Below, one piece after another: positions 17,996 to 26,886 of a stretch of DNA of 64,000 bases. The notes below the pieces were generated by a model. The model searched no databases and was not told the origin of the DNA. It saw nothing but the letters and a program-made list of their open reading frames with translations. Position 1 is the stretch's first letter. Every line of letters begins with the position of its first letter. The translations under genes were made by a program, and so were the position numbers. This DNA is from Vibrio penaeicida (lineage in GTDB: Bacteria > Pseudomonadota > Gammaproteobacteria > Enterobacterales > Vibrionaceae): the NCBI RefSeq assembly GCF_030689305.1, contig NZ_JAUYVM010000015.1:85857-149856 (forward strand), read 5' to 3'.

Positions 17996-18484
17996 ATGGA
18001 AATTTACGACGAACAATGGGCCGAAAATTACAATCGATTAGCAACAATTTCAATCGCTGGACGCGAAGGGCTTTATCGCTTGTGTACCGCGTATTTTAGA
18101 AATCTGACTAACGGCGCAAAAATACTTGTTATTGGTTGTGGTACCGGTGAAGAGTTGATTACATTAGCGAAAGCTTTGCCTTTGGCTTCGTTTGTGGCAA
18201 TTGACCCCGCCGAGCCAATGCTCGAACTTTGTAGGAAGCGGCTAGTAGACGAAGGGGTGTCTGGACGCATTAAACTATACAATTCAACGCTTGACGAATT
18301 TTCGTCGCCACTCAAGTTTGATGCCGCTACAGCTATCTTAGTGTCTCAACATCTTAGCCTAGATTTTAAAGCACAGAGTTTTTTTCAGGACATTGCAGCT
18401 TTCCTTAAGCCTGGAGGCTTGCTCTATAGTGCAGATCTCCATATTGGAACAAGGCAGGATCGAGATTCATTAATTCCCTTTTAG
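17996..18484 (+). pseudogene. SAM-dependent methyltransferase, apparently truncated at the C-terminus
   Basis: The 162 residues begin like complete class I methyltransferases (MEIYDEQWAENYNRL) and contain motif I ILVIGCGTGEE, the acidic VAIDPAEPML, and the post-I region to FLKPGGLLYSADLHIG. Close family members I know of run to about 220 residues, with roughly 60 more after the DRD segment; here a TAG stops it just after. The last residues do not look like a natural end, and no continuation is visible downstream. GGGG lies before ATG 17996. It may be a decaying gene or a short functional variant. It stands alone between glcB-aceA and a DUF4386 gene. Confidence 0.6.
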
Positions 18485-18552
18485 CGTGTAATTAATCGAC
18501 TATCAGCTACTATTTTATCCTAATCACACTGATCCCGATAAAGGATAAAATA

Positions 18553-19203
18553 ATGAGTCACTTACAAAAGATAGGTGGAATAGCGGCATTATCTGAGGCT
18601 GTTATTTATGTATCAGCCTTCGTATTTTTTGGCGTTTATTGGGATTTTCCTGTTGATGCCGACTCGATTCGAAAATTGGCTTTTCTTTCTGAAAATCAAA
18701 CCATTTTTTCCGTTGTAAACCTCGTTATGTATGTGCTGTTTGGTATTCTTTTGGCTGTGCTCGTACTGGCAGTTCATGAACGTTTGAAAATCAGCGCTCC
18801 AAATCTATCGAAAGTGGCTTCAATTTATGGGGTGATATGGGTGGGCTTGGTCATTGCCAGCGGAATGATTTCAAATATAGGTTTAGCTGCTGCTCTTGAA
18901 TTATCGACGACGAACTCAGAACAAGCCATTTTAGTTTGGTCTATTATCTCCACCATAGTTGAAGGTATCGGTGGTGGGAACGAGGTTGTTGGAGGCTTAT
19001 GGGTTTTATTGTTAAGCATCGCTGCTTATAGGTGCAATGAATTTTCTAAAGCTTTTAACTGCTTGGGCTTTTTCGTTGGCGTTGTTGGTATTCTGACGAT
19101 TTATCCCGCTGAAGTACTCACAGCCATTTTCGGCATAACTCAAATAGTATGGTTTGCTTGGTTGGGGGTAGCGATGCTTTTTGGTAGTAAACCGAACAAA
19201 TAA
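18553..19203 (+). CDS. DUF4386-like integral membrane protein
   Basis: The 216 residues contain six hydrophobic segments, with polar loops typical of the DUF4386 family (QKIGGIAALSEAVIYV start, NEVVGGLWVLLLSI, LTIYPAEVLTAIFG). The function of this family is unknown. GATAAAGGATAAA precedes ATG 18553, with AAGGA as ribosome binding site. It is separate from its neighbours; nothing in the context suggests a pathway. Confidence 0.75.
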   Translation: MSHLQKIGGIAALSEAVIYVSAFVFFGVYWDFPVDADSIRKLAFLSENQTIFSVVNLVMYVLFGILLAVLVLAVHERLKISAPNLSKVASIYGVIWVGLVIASGMISNIGLAAALELSTTNSEQAILVWSIISTIVEGIGGGNEVVGGLWVLLLSIAAYRCNEFSKAFNCLGFFVGVVGILTIYPAEVLTAIFGITQIVWFAWLGVAMLFGSKPNK

Positions 19204-19394
19204 TAATTGAACACTGCTAAGTTACGAGTGGCTATGATCTTTGTTGCAAGTTCAATGTTCGGCGTGGGTATAACTCCTCTGTAATCCCCCATCGTCCATA
19301 AAGTACAATTTTGATTGAATTTAACGAGTTATGCTGTTTCTTATCCAAAATTGTGGGTATTTAGAATTAAGCAATTAAAGCTCGTAGAAACAAA

Positions 19395-19420
19395 AAGCCC
19401 GAGTATTGAAACTCGGGCTT
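19395..19420 (-). terminator. Terminator of the MazG-like gene
   Basis: AAGCCCGAGT and ACTCGGGCTT form a perfect 10-bp stem with a 6-nt loop, followed by TTTTG on the minus strand. It ends the gene that stops at 19440. The 190 bases between it and the DUF4386 gene show nothing else. Confidence 0.88.
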
Positions 19421-19439
19421 GTCACTAGTAAACGTCCGC

Positions 19440-20015
19440 TTAAGCCGTTAGCTTTGCCAGATCAGCAGGGCGGTAGTAAACCGACTTAAGAACCTTTCCT
19501 TGGCGAATAGTTTTGCCTTCAAGTGTTACATCTTCTGCACACTTAGCAATGATGTATTCGCCTTTAGTTACGGCTACAAGCTTCACGCCTTGTTTTGCGT
19601 AATGCGCTTCGGTTTCGTTGTATTCATTTTCGTTTCGGCACACTTTGCTCATATTGCTGGAATGCACTTCATCCCAACATGGCACAAAATCAATCTCGCG
19701 GTTTGCAGCGACGTGAAGAAGCAGGTCAATCAGGTAACTGATTGCAATGTTGTCTTCCATTTTACTGTGCCCAAGGTGCACTAAACGGCCCATAAGGACG
19801 TATACCGTATCTACAATAGCATCGGCTTGTTCAGTCTTGCAGTCGGCTTCTGCGAGCTCTGTGAGCTCTTCAATGGCTAAAGAAGAATGAAGCTGGTCGG
19901 CTTTTTCATCCAGTGAATCAGGCTGAGCGACAGGTAAGTCAAAAGTAGAGCGGAATTCAGTAATGTCTTGATATAGGTGATCGTATAGGTCTTGAGTCAG
20001 CTTTGTCAGTTGCAT
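19440..20015 (-). CDS. MazG-like (all-alpha NTP pyrophosphohydrolase) family protein
   Basis: From the ATG at 20015 this is a 191-residue protein. The N-terminal half is alpha-helical with spaced acidic residues (EELTELAEADCKTEQADAIVDTVYV), the EExxE and ExxD pattern of MazG/PRA-PH nucleotide pyrophosphohydrolases. The second half carries CWDEVHSSNMSKV followed by an ENEYNETEAHY segment, a feature of the phosphoribosyl-ATP pyrophosphohydrolase-like group. It would hydrolyse a (d)NTP or related nucleotide; the substrate is unknown. An in-frame ATG at 20072 would add 19 residues (polar, Lys/Asn-rich) that look unlike a family N-terminus. It has its own terminator and is divergent from a diguanylate cyclase gene. 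Confidence 0.75.
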   Translation of the reverse strand: MQLTKLTQDLYDHLYQDITEFRSTFDLPVAQPDSLDEKADQLHSSLAIEELTELAEADCKTEQADAIVDTVYVLMGRLVHLGHSKMEDNIAISYLIDLLLHVAANREIDFVPCWDEVHSSNMSKVCRNENEYNETEAHYAKQGVKLVAVTKGEYIIAKCAEDVTLEGKTIRQGKVLKSVYYRPADLAKLTA

Positions 20016-20185
20016 TTTATGCTTCTCGTTTGAATTTTTCGAAATGTTACCAGAAAAACTAATTTTCTTCATTTGCTTTAATTAGTGAGCTTTATAGCTA
20101 AACTTAGTCTGCTAGGTCAGTGAAAATAGTTCCTTAAAAATAAAAATGTTACTGCAGGCTATGAGAGGGAATCTAAGGCAGAAGT

Positions 20186-21241
20186 ATGAATGACCAGAGC
20201 TCAAGTGAAAAGGTTATACGTCGTCTATACCAAATTACGAATAGTTTTTCGAAAGGGATAGATGTCCAAATCCAAGAGTTACTCCAATTAGGTTGTGAGC
20301 GCTTTCAATTGGATATCGGTATTTTGTCCAGAATTCGGGGCGAAAATTACACCATCGTCAATGTGTATTGTCCAAGTAGTATCGAGCTCAATCCTGGTGA
20401 TACTTTCCCGTTTCTCAATACATACTGTGAAGTCACTTGTTTTTCCAATAAGCCAGTAGCGATAGAGCACGTTGGTGAGCATGATGAGTTTTCTGTTCAT
20501 CCTGCATATGAAGCATTCGCTCTAGAGTCCTATATAGGTATACCGGTGTACGTGGGGAATAAACTGTTCGGCACACTTAACTTTTCAAGCCCCAAGCCCC
20601 ATGAAAGAGAATTTAACCAAGTTGATATTGATGCACTCCAGTTAATGGCTTCTTGGATTTCAGTAGAGCTTGTCCGCAACAAGCAAGAGCAAGAATTGAA
20701 AAAGCTGAATGGGGAGCTAGAAAGACTGGCATTATTTGACCCATTAACGGAATTACCTAATCGTCATTCTATGTTAAGTGTGATTCCTCGCTCTATTGGT
20801 CGCCTTGCCTACGACCGAGCAGAAGGCGCGGTTGCGCTGATCGATATTGATCACTTCAAAAAAGTGAATGATAACCACGGTCACCTGTTCGGCGATAAGA
20901 TTCTTGCCCAAACAGCGTCGGGTATCGCAGATGCAATAAGAGATGTGGATTTAATCGCCAGGTTTGGGGGAGAGGAGTTTGTGATTTGGTTACCAAGAAC
21001 CAACCGATCTGATATATCAAAGATTTGCGATCGAATTATGTCTGGTGTTTCTCGAACCTTGGTGGATGACAAACCAGTTACGGTGTCGATTGGTGTCTGT
21101 CACTTTAAATTCAACACACCGTATATTGAAGACCCTAAATCTCTATTGGATGACTTTATTTTTTCCGCAGATACGGCACTGTATGAAGCCAAAGAAAATG
21201 GAAGAAATAGGGTTGTATTCAGCTCATTCGAGGTTGATTAA
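20186..21241 (+). CDS. GAF-GGDEF diguanylate cyclase
   Basis: Residues 15-165 form a GAF sensor domain with no membrane helix, so the protein is cytoplasmic. Residues 185-345 form the GGDEF cyclase domain: DPLTELPNRHSM, IDIDHFKKVND, and the active-site loop RFGGEEF. An RDVD inhibitory site lies five residues before GGEEF, so product inhibition by c-di-GMP is expected. It should make c-di-GMP in response to a small ligand or redox cue read by the GAF domain; the ligand is unknown. It is monocistronic and followed by a strong hairpin. Confidence 0.9.
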   Translation: MNDQSSSEKVIRRLYQITNSFSKGIDVQIQELLQLGCERFQLDIGILSRIRGENYTIVNVYCPSSIELNPGDTFPFLNTYCEVTCFSNKPVAIEHVGEHDEFSVHPAYEAFALESYIGIPVYVGNKLFGTLNFSSPKPHEREFNQVDIDALQLMASWISVELVRNKQEQELKKLNGELERLALFDPLTELPNRHSMLSVIPRSIGRLAYDRAEGAVALIDIDHFKKVNDNHGHLFGDKILAQTASGIADAIRDVDLIARFGGEEFVIWLPRTNRSDISKICDRIMSGVSRTLVDDKPVTVSIGVCHFKFNTPYIEDPKSLLDDFIFSADTALYEAKENGRNRVVFSSFEVD

Positions 21242-21278
21242 ATATCATCAACGTAGATGAAGCTCTACGTGATGATAT
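21242..21278 (+). terminator. Long hairpin after the GAF-GGDEF gene
   Basis: ATATCATC-a-ACGTAGA (21242-21257) pairs with TCTACGT-GATGATAT (21264-21278), 15 bp with one bulged A and a 6-nt loop. No T-run follows, so it may terminate with help or only stabilise the message end. Confidence 0.5.
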
Positions 21279-21325
21279 GGTCTTAAATAAAGATTTGATT
21301 CTAAGTAAAGATAAAGTCTAGCGAA

Positions 21326-22714
21326 TCAATTTTTCACGTAGCGTACTCGAAATTGTTTGCCTTTAAGCTTTCCACTTTCGAGTTTCTTAAATGCCTTTTT
21401 CACACTTAACGTATTTACAGCGACATAAGCACTCATCGGAAATACGTTGATCTTACCTACGTGATCACTAGAAATGCCTTTATCGCCAGTCAGTGCACCT
21501 AGAATATCGCCCGGTCTTACTTTTTGCTTTTTTCCGCCATCTATCTGAAGCGTCACCATCTTGGCGTAAAAAGTAGGGGCATCAAGCACATCATCACTTG
21601 GCAGCGATTTAGGCGATATTTCAAAATCGAAATACTCTTCGATTTGTGCAACTTTGTACGATTCTTTTTCACTAATGAAGGAGTGCGCACAGCCTTTCGC
21701 GCCTGCCCGACCTGTTCGACCAATTCGATGAACATGTACCTCAGGATCACGAGCCAAATGAAAGTTGATCACCGCGTCTAGGTTGTCGACATCAAGCCCT
21801 CTGGCCGCGACATCCGTTGCAACCAAAATCGAAACACTCTTATTTGCAAATTGAACCAGTGCTTGGTCTCGCTGTCTTTGTTCCATATCGCCGTGTAGCG
21901 CAATAACACTAAACCCACGGTAGCGAAGTTCATCTGCGACTTCGTCTACATCCCGCTTGGTGTTACAGAAAATTACGGTGGATTCGGGTTGGTCATTCAT
22001 AAGCAACAGGCGTGTCGCTTCCAGCCTTTCTTCAAAGCTGTCTACTTTGTAAAAATGTTGTCGAATACTTACGGTGTCGTGAGTGGACTCCACCTTAATA
22101 ATGGTTGGGTTACGAAGAATTCGCTTTGAAATGGCTTCAATGGACTCTGGGAACGTGGCACTGAATAGCAAGGTTTGTCGGTTTTCAGGCGTTTGTTCGA
22201 TAATCGCATCTAACGCATCTTGGAAGCCCATATCTAACATACGGTCAGCTTCATCCAAGACCAATGTATTCAGATGATCGAGATTGATGCGGCCTCTCTC
22301 CAAGTGGTCAAGGATCCGACCTGGAGTACCAACCAAAATATGCGCGCCATGCTCTAGCGAACCAATCTGTGGGCCCATTGGCGTACCGCCACACAGAGTC
22401 AGCACTTTAATGTTATGAATAGCACGCGCCAATTTGCGAATTTCTTTCGCGACTTGGTCAGCCAATTCGCGAGTAGGGCAAAGGACCAAAGATTGCACTC
22501 TGAACTTTTTGACATCTAGGTTTTGCAGTAACCCTAAACCAAACGTGGCTGTTTTACCCGAACCGGTTTTACCTTGGCCAACAACGTCTTTTCCTAAAAG
22601 GACTTGAGGTAGGCTTTTCGCCTGAATTGGTGTCATTTCTGTATAACCCATCGAATCAAGGTTAGTGAGAAGTTCAGGCTTGAGACCGATGGATGAAAAT
22701 GATGATTGAGACAA
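21326..22714 (-). CDS. dbpA: ATP-dependent RNA helicase DbpA
   Basis: DbpA unwinds 23S rRNA around hairpin 92 during 50S assembly. The helicase core has PIQAKSLPQ, GKTGSGKTATF, PTRELADQ, DEADRMLDMGF, SAT and HRIGRTGRAG. The C-terminal 75 residues form the DbpA RNA-binding domain (KVRPGDILGALTGDKGIS, IGKINVF-like GKINVFPMSAYVAV), which separates it from RhlE and SrmB. Length 462 is normal. It is preceded on the same strand, 20 bp upstream, by the DUF1415 gene, so both may share a promoter. Confidence 0.95.
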   Translation of the reverse strand: MSQSSFSSIGLKPELLTNLDSMGYTEMTPIQAKSLPQVLLGKDVVGQGKTGSGKTATFGLGLLQNLDVKKFRVQSLVLCPTRELADQVAKEIRKLARAIHNIKVLTLCGGTPMGPQIGSLEHGAHILVGTPGRILDHLERGRINLDHLNTLVLDEADRMLDMGFQDALDAIIEQTPENRQTLLFSATFPESIEAISKRILRNPTIIKVESTHDTVSIRQHFYKVDSFEERLEATRLLLMNDQPESTVIFCNTKRDVDEVADELRYRGFSVIALHGDMEQRQRDQALVQFANKSVSILVATDVAARGLDVDNLDAVINFHLARDPEVHVHRIGRTGRAGAKGCAHSFISEKESYKVAQIEEYFDFEISPKSLPSDDVLDAPTFYAKMVTLQIDGGKKQKVRPGDILGALTGDKGISSDHVGKINVFPMSAYVAVNTLSVKKAFKKLESGKLKGKQFRVRYVKN

Positions 22715-22734
22715 GTGAATATCCTAAAATAGGG

Positions 22735-23292
22735 TTAAACAAACAAGTAAGGAAAGAGCTTCTTTCTTTCCGCTTCTGAAAGGTTAGAAACTCTTTCAAT
22801 ATTAGTATCTGGAATCGATTCTGGATCTGGGTAGTGTTTAAGTACTCTTTCCATACTTTCTTCACGAATTAAGTGAAATATGGGAAAAGGAGCGCGGTTT
22901 GTTAGATTTTCATCATCTTCCGGCTCTGCACCACCAAAACAGTAGTCTGGATGGAAAGTAGCAACTTGATAGATGCCTTCCCAGTTTTGTTGTTTGATGA
23001 GCGCTTCGACCCAATCAATAAAGAAGTTATAGTCCATGAAATCATCGAGCATGTCTGGCACAACAACCAGTGTGGTTTCGAGCTTCTCTAGTTCGCAGCC
23101 ATTAAGTTCGTTGAGCTCGTTAAGAATGTCTTCTAGCAAAAGCTCTTCTTTTTCAGCGTGGCTGATCGCAATCTTTATTTGATTATTTCTGTTGGGTTTG
23201 GCAGCGAAAGGACACAAATTGAGACCAATAACGACATCCTCTAGCCATTGAGTGACCTGCTGGTGGATATTTTTATCAGATGGATGTGACAT
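22735..23292 (-). CDS. DUF1415 family protein
   Basis: From the ATG at 23292 the protein has 185 residues. The family signature is visible: QWLEDVVIGLNLCPFA near the N-terminus, the TLVVVPDMLDDF stretch, ATFHPDYCFGG in the middle, and an NRAPFPIFHLIREESM segment. It is soluble and has no signal peptide. The biochemical role is unknown. An in-frame start at 23340 would add a hydrophobic 16-residue leader not usual in the family. It sits directly upstream of dbpA. Confidence 0.85.
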   Translation of the reverse strand: MSHPSDKNIHQQVTQWLEDVVIGLNLCPFAAKPNRNNQIKIAISHAEKEELLLEDILNELNELNGCELEKLETTLVVVPDMLDDFMDYNFFIDWVEALIKQQNWEGIYQVATFHPDYCFGGAEPEDDENLTNRAPFPIFHLIREESMERVLKHYPDPESIPDTNIERVSNLSEAERKKLFPYLFV

Positions 23293-23387
23293 TACTTCAC
23301 TCAGTATAGAAATTTGAGCGAAGAGTAACACAATGATCAAGACCGTTTCACGCTCTTTAAAAACTGAAACACATGGAATTTAAAAAG

Positions 23388-23424
23388 AGGTATTTCGCCG
23401 AAATCAGCGAAATACCTTTTTTTA
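23388..23424. terminator. Bidirectional terminator downstream of the TRAP permease
   Basis: AGGTATTTCGC and GCGAAATACCT make a perfect 11-bp stem with an 8-nt loop. T-runs are present on both sides (seven T on plus, five on minus). On the minus strand it lies about 60 bp after the dctM stop. Confidence 0.88.
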
Positions 23425-23477
23425 TAGATCTAACTGCCCGATGCAGAAGCTAGGAATGGAATGTAGAGTCTACGTAA

Positions 23478-24725
23478 CTACCTAAACCATAACGCAGTTT
23501 GTGGAACAAAAGACACGACCATCAGAGTCACAAACATCGCCAAAATAAACCATTTCCCATATCGCATTACTTCGTTGACTTTTACACCAGTGGTTGAACA
23601 CACAGTAAGCAAAACTGACGCAACAGGTGGTGTTTGCTGTCCAATACCCAAATTGAGACACACAATAACTCCAAAATGAATTGGGTCGATTCCGATCTGC
23701 TGCGCCAAAGGTAAAAGCATAGGGACGACTACGATAATCGCAGCTGAAGCATGCAATACCATGCCCAACACCAGCAAGAACAGGTTAATGATCAGCATGA
23801 GTATCCACGGTTCGTCACTGACGGAACTGATTGAAGACGCGATTAATTGTGGTAATTGTTCGTTAGCCAGATATTGACCGAGAACTGCCGAGCCCGCAAT
23901 GATCATCATAACAACGGAAGTTTGTTTGGTGGTCGTTGAAATGATCTCGCCTAGTTTCTTCCAAGTTAGATCGTTTTTCAAAATACTTCCGAAGAGTAAG
24001 GCTGCAATCACGCCAATAGCTGCGGCTTCAGTGGGAGTTACCAGACCAACAATCAATCCGCCTACCACAATCACTGGAATCATGAGCGGAATGGCTGATG
24101 CAACAAAAGCAGAAAATAGATACGATAAACGAAACTTAGCGTCGACAGGGTGTTTTTCTTGACGAGCGAATATCGAAATTACTAACATAAAGGCAGCGCC
24201 CAGTAAGACACCCGGGATAATCCCAGCGACGAACAGATCTTTTATGGATTGATTCGTGGTGACACCGTAAAGCACCATAGGGATAGAGGGAGGGATGATG
24301 ATTCCAAGAGTAGCACTGGTTGCAGTCACCGCGGCGGCAAATTCTTTTGGGTATCCCTTGCGCTCCATTTGAGGAACAAATACTTTACTCATCACAGCAG
24401 CATCAGCCACAGCAGAACCACTCATTTCGGCCATAAACATTGAGGTGAGTACGTTGATGTGCCCTAACCCGCCTCGCATCCATCCCACCATCGCTGAAGC
24501 TAGGTTGATTATCCGTTCTGAAATAGAAGTCGCGCCCATAAATATGAATAGGGGAATCGCCAGTAAAACGACACTGTTTGTTCCAGAATACATCTGAATC
24601 GGAACCATAATGAGGTCGATATCAGCGATCAGCATGCTTATCGCTGCAGTAATCATTAAGGTAAACCCTATGGGTACACCGGCAGCAATTAAGAGACCTA
24701 GAATAATAAGTACCAGCCAAACCAT
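23478..24725 (-). CDS. dctM: TRAP transporter large permease, DctM type
   Basis: The 415-residue protein has about twelve hydrophobic segments and DctM landmarks: GVPIGFTLMI near the start, the LLAIPLFIFMG stretch, MSGSAVADAAVMSKV, TATSATLGIIIPPSIPMVLYG, and TPTEAAAIGV. It would move an organic acid with sodium, together with a small permease and a periplasmic binding protein. Its start overlaps the stop of the small permease remnant (TAATG). That partner is truncated and no dctP gene is nearby, so the transporter is probably not functional although this subunit is intact. Confidence 0.88.
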   Translation of the reverse strand: MVWLVLIILGLLIAAGVPIGFTLMITAAISMLIADIDLIMVPIQMYSGTNSVVLLAIPLFIFMGATSISERIINLASAMVGWMRGGLGHINVLTSMFMAEMSGSAVADAAVMSKVFVPQMERKGYPKEFAAAVTATSATLGIIIPPSIPMVLYGVTTNQSIKDLFVAGIIPGVLLGAAFMLVISIFARQEKHPVDAKFRLSYLFSAFVASAIPLMIPVIVVGGLIVGLVTPTEAAAIGVIAALLFGSILKNDLTWKKLGEIISTTTKQTSVVMMIIAGSAVLGQYLANEQLPQLIASSISSVSDEPWILMLIINLFLLVLGMVLHASAAIIVVVPMLLPLAQQIGIDPIHFGVIVCLNLGIGQQTPPVASVLLTVCSTTGVKVNEVMRYGKWFILAMFVTLMVVSFVPQTALWFR

Positions 24726-24982
24726 TATTTAGCCTCCTTAAAACGACGGACATACGCTTCAACTAACGCAATAAGCATCAGTACAGAAAAGGTAACCAGT
24801 ACTGACATAAACCAACCCTGAGCAATCTCGGCGGTTTCAATCTCGGTGTCGCCATCGACGTAGATCATGCGTATTGTTTGGTACAGTAAAACGGACAGAT
24901 AGATAGCGATTAAAAGATCAGATACGCCTCTGACGTTTCCTCGGAAGCGATAACACTTATCTCTTAAATCAACTTGCGGCTA
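24725..24982 (-). pseudogene. dctQ: TRAP small permease DctQ, 5' part deleted
   Basis: Reading the minus strand in the frame that ends in the TAATG overlap with dctM gives about 85 codons of a DctQ C-terminus: DLLIAIYLSVLLYQT, an acidic loop (YVDGDTEIET), EIAQGWFMSVLVTF, and a final helix ending VEAYVRRFKEAK. DctQ proteins run about 150-170 residues; the first half is missing. The frame meets a stop near 24980, where sequence of the oppositely oriented amidohydrolase begins. This is a deletion remnant rather than a frameshift. Confidence 0.82.
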
Positions 24983-25557
24983 ACCGTTCGAATTTAAGAG
25001 GTGTCGCAGTGGTCGAAGCGGATATCGCGTCGGATGTTTTTGAACAAATGGTGAAACAAGGAATAGTAGGAATTCGCCTGAATCTAATCGACTCATGCTT
25101 ACAAGCTAGAGATGTGATGACTCGATATGAGCGACTGTTTGAATTATTAAAACAGCATCACTGTCATGTGGAAATTCAAGCATTAGGTGAGTACTGGACC
25201 AGTCTTTTACCCAAGTTGTTAGAAAAAGATATCGATGTTGTGGTCGATCATTTTGGCAGACCGGAATCCGAGAATTGTGTTGGATTTAAGTCAATAGTGG
25301 ACAACTTAAACACGGGGCAAGTATGGGTAAAACTTTCTGGTTCGTATCGCTTCAATGCGGATGCGAAAAAACTCACATGCGCGCTTCTTAGAGCCCAACC
25401 GCAGCGTTTAGTATGGGGCAGCGACTACCCATGGACTCAGCATTCAGAAGGAAAAAGCTATCATGGCTGCTTGGATCTTCTGAAAGAGTGGACAGAAGGA
25501 AATTACCTCGACGATATTTTGATCAACAACCCGACCAAGTTGTTTAAGTTTGAATAG
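24968..25557 (+). pseudogene. Amidohydrolase-2 family (lactonase-like), 5' part deleted
   Basis: Open frame homologous to the C-terminal two thirds of TIM-barrel amidohydrolases related to L-fuconolactonase and 2-pyrone-4,6-dicarboxylate hydrolase. Visible are RGVAVVEADI, GIVGIRLN, VVDHFGRPE with its His, and LVWGSDYPWTQHS with the metal-binding Asp. The family usually has about 270-300 residues; here the HxH-bearing N-terminal strand is gone. Family-like sequence extends upstream of the first possible start (GTG at 25009) back to a stop at 24964, which shows truncation. The break coincides with that of dctQ on the other strand. Such enzymes often sit beside TRAP transporters in sugar-acid catabolic clusters. 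Confidence 0.8.
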
Positions 25558-25565
25558 GTATAGAA

Positions 25566-26792
25566 TTAGGTTCCGGACTTTCTTTTTTTCAAGCTATGCG
25601 AACAAAAATCTGATTTTGGAAGTTCGTATTTTCTTAACTTGTAGCACAGCAAAAACATTGCGATATAAAGCCCGCTTCCTCCTAGCATTACACCTCCCCA
25701 GTTACCATGTTGCCAGCAGTAAATAAGTAAGAACCCTCCGAGGCTTCCTCCGATGTAATAATGTACGAGATAAAGCGCAGTCGCAGTGGCTTTTGCGAGC
25801 TTAGCATGTTGGCTGACCCAGCCGTATGCAAGTGAATGGACAAAAAAAGCCCCAAACCCAATGAGCAGTAATCCGCCAATGATGGCAGATAATGACTCTA
25901 TATAAGCTAAAACCATTCCCGTCGCGCTTATAATCGTTCCTGCAATCATTCCTGATACCACAGAATACTGTTTTCTCCATACGCCACTTAATCTCGCACT
26001 AATGGTACCAGCCAAATAGCACAAGAAAATCATGGAAGCGATGCCTACCGGAAGTTCGTAGGGAGGTTCAACTAAGCGGAACGCCGCAACAGAATACAAG
26101 TTCACAAAAATGGCAAAGTTAACACCGCCTAATAGCATGGTATAACGTAACTTAGGCTCTTTCAAATGCCGAAGAACATTTCGATTGTGATAAAAAAATA
26201 GACCGGTTTGAGGCTTAAAGTTACGCTGGGTAGGGAGTAATCTCATGACTAAAATCGCACCAAACAAGCTGAACGCTGCCATCCCCAATACGGCGACTTG
26301 CCAGTTGAAATACTGCGTTATCATACCGCCATAAATCCTTCCGGCAATACCACCTAGAGAATTTGCACTTACGTAAGTCCCAACAGATAAAGCCAAAGCA
26401 TTAGGGGAAAACTCTTCGGCCATGTAGCCGACCGCAACAGCAGCGAATCCGGCTAAAGAAACCCCCATAGCCGCTCTTGAAAGAATTAATCCGATCAAGC
26501 TTTCCGATGCTAAAAGAGTCAAACCAACAAATGGGAGCAAAAATAGGCTGATTAACATGATTTTTCGTCGACCAACCGTTTCTGAACATACCGCCCAAGG
26601 GATAAGAGACAGTGCGAGGGCAATAGTGCCAGCCGCCAGGATCCAGTTGATTTGGGTGGAAGATACGTCGAAATGTGAAGCCATTAGAGGCAGCATGGGT
26701 TGAAACAAATAGAGATTGGCAAAAACGATGAAGGAGCCAAAAGCTAAAGCAAAACTGACAGAACGGTATGAAGGGCTATCGGTGCTGATCAT
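25566..26792 (-). CDS. MFS transporter, YnfM/AraJ-like efflux family
   Basis: The 408 residues form twelve predicted helices with a central cytoplasmic loop (about 195-220). The motif WAVCSETVGRRKIMLIS between helices 2 and 3 is the MFS motif A variant, and the LYLVHYYIGGSLGGFLL segment is typical of the YnfM-type DHA1 subfamily. Substrate unknown; drug or metabolite efflux is likely. It is divergent from a LysR gene with a 94-bp spacer containing dyads, so the LysR protein is its likely regulator. It converges on the amidohydrolase remnant with an 8-bp gap. Confidence 0.85.
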   Translation of the reverse strand: MISTDSPSYRSVSFALAFGSFIVFANLYLFQPMLPLMASHFDVSSTQINWILAAGTIALALSLIPWAVCSETVGRRKIMLISLFLLPFVGLTLLASESLIGLILSRAAMGVSLAGFAAVAVGYMAEEFSPNALALSVGTYVSANSLGGIAGRIYGGMITQYFNWQVAVLGMAAFSLFGAILVMRLLPTQRNFKPQTGLFFYHNRNVLRHLKEPKLRYTMLLGGVNFAIFVNLYSVAAFRLVEPPYELPVGIASMIFLCYLAGTISARLSGVWRKQYSVVSGMIAGTIISATGMVLAYIESLSAIIGGLLLIGFGAFFVHSLAYGWVSQHAKLAKATATALYLVHYYIGGSLGGFLLIYCWQHGNWGGVMLGGSGLYIAMFLLCYKLRKYELPKSDFCSHSLKKRKSGT

Positions 26793-26795
26793 TAT

Positions 26796-26865
26796 GATAT
26801 ATAGGCTAAAAATTCTACCAACAGGCTAGCGATATATAGGTTATAGTTAAAATATATTAACTATA
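26796..26865. promoter_or_regulatory. Divergent operator region of the MFS/LysR pair
   Basis: A perfect 9-bp dyad TATAGTTAA-6-TTAACTATA spans 26842-26865. A direct repeat GATATATAGG occurs at 26796-26805 and 26831-26840. These AT-rich dyads are typical of LysR-type recognition and activation sites. Confidence 0.5.
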
Positions 26866-26886
26866 TATGTTTGATATAATTTAAAT

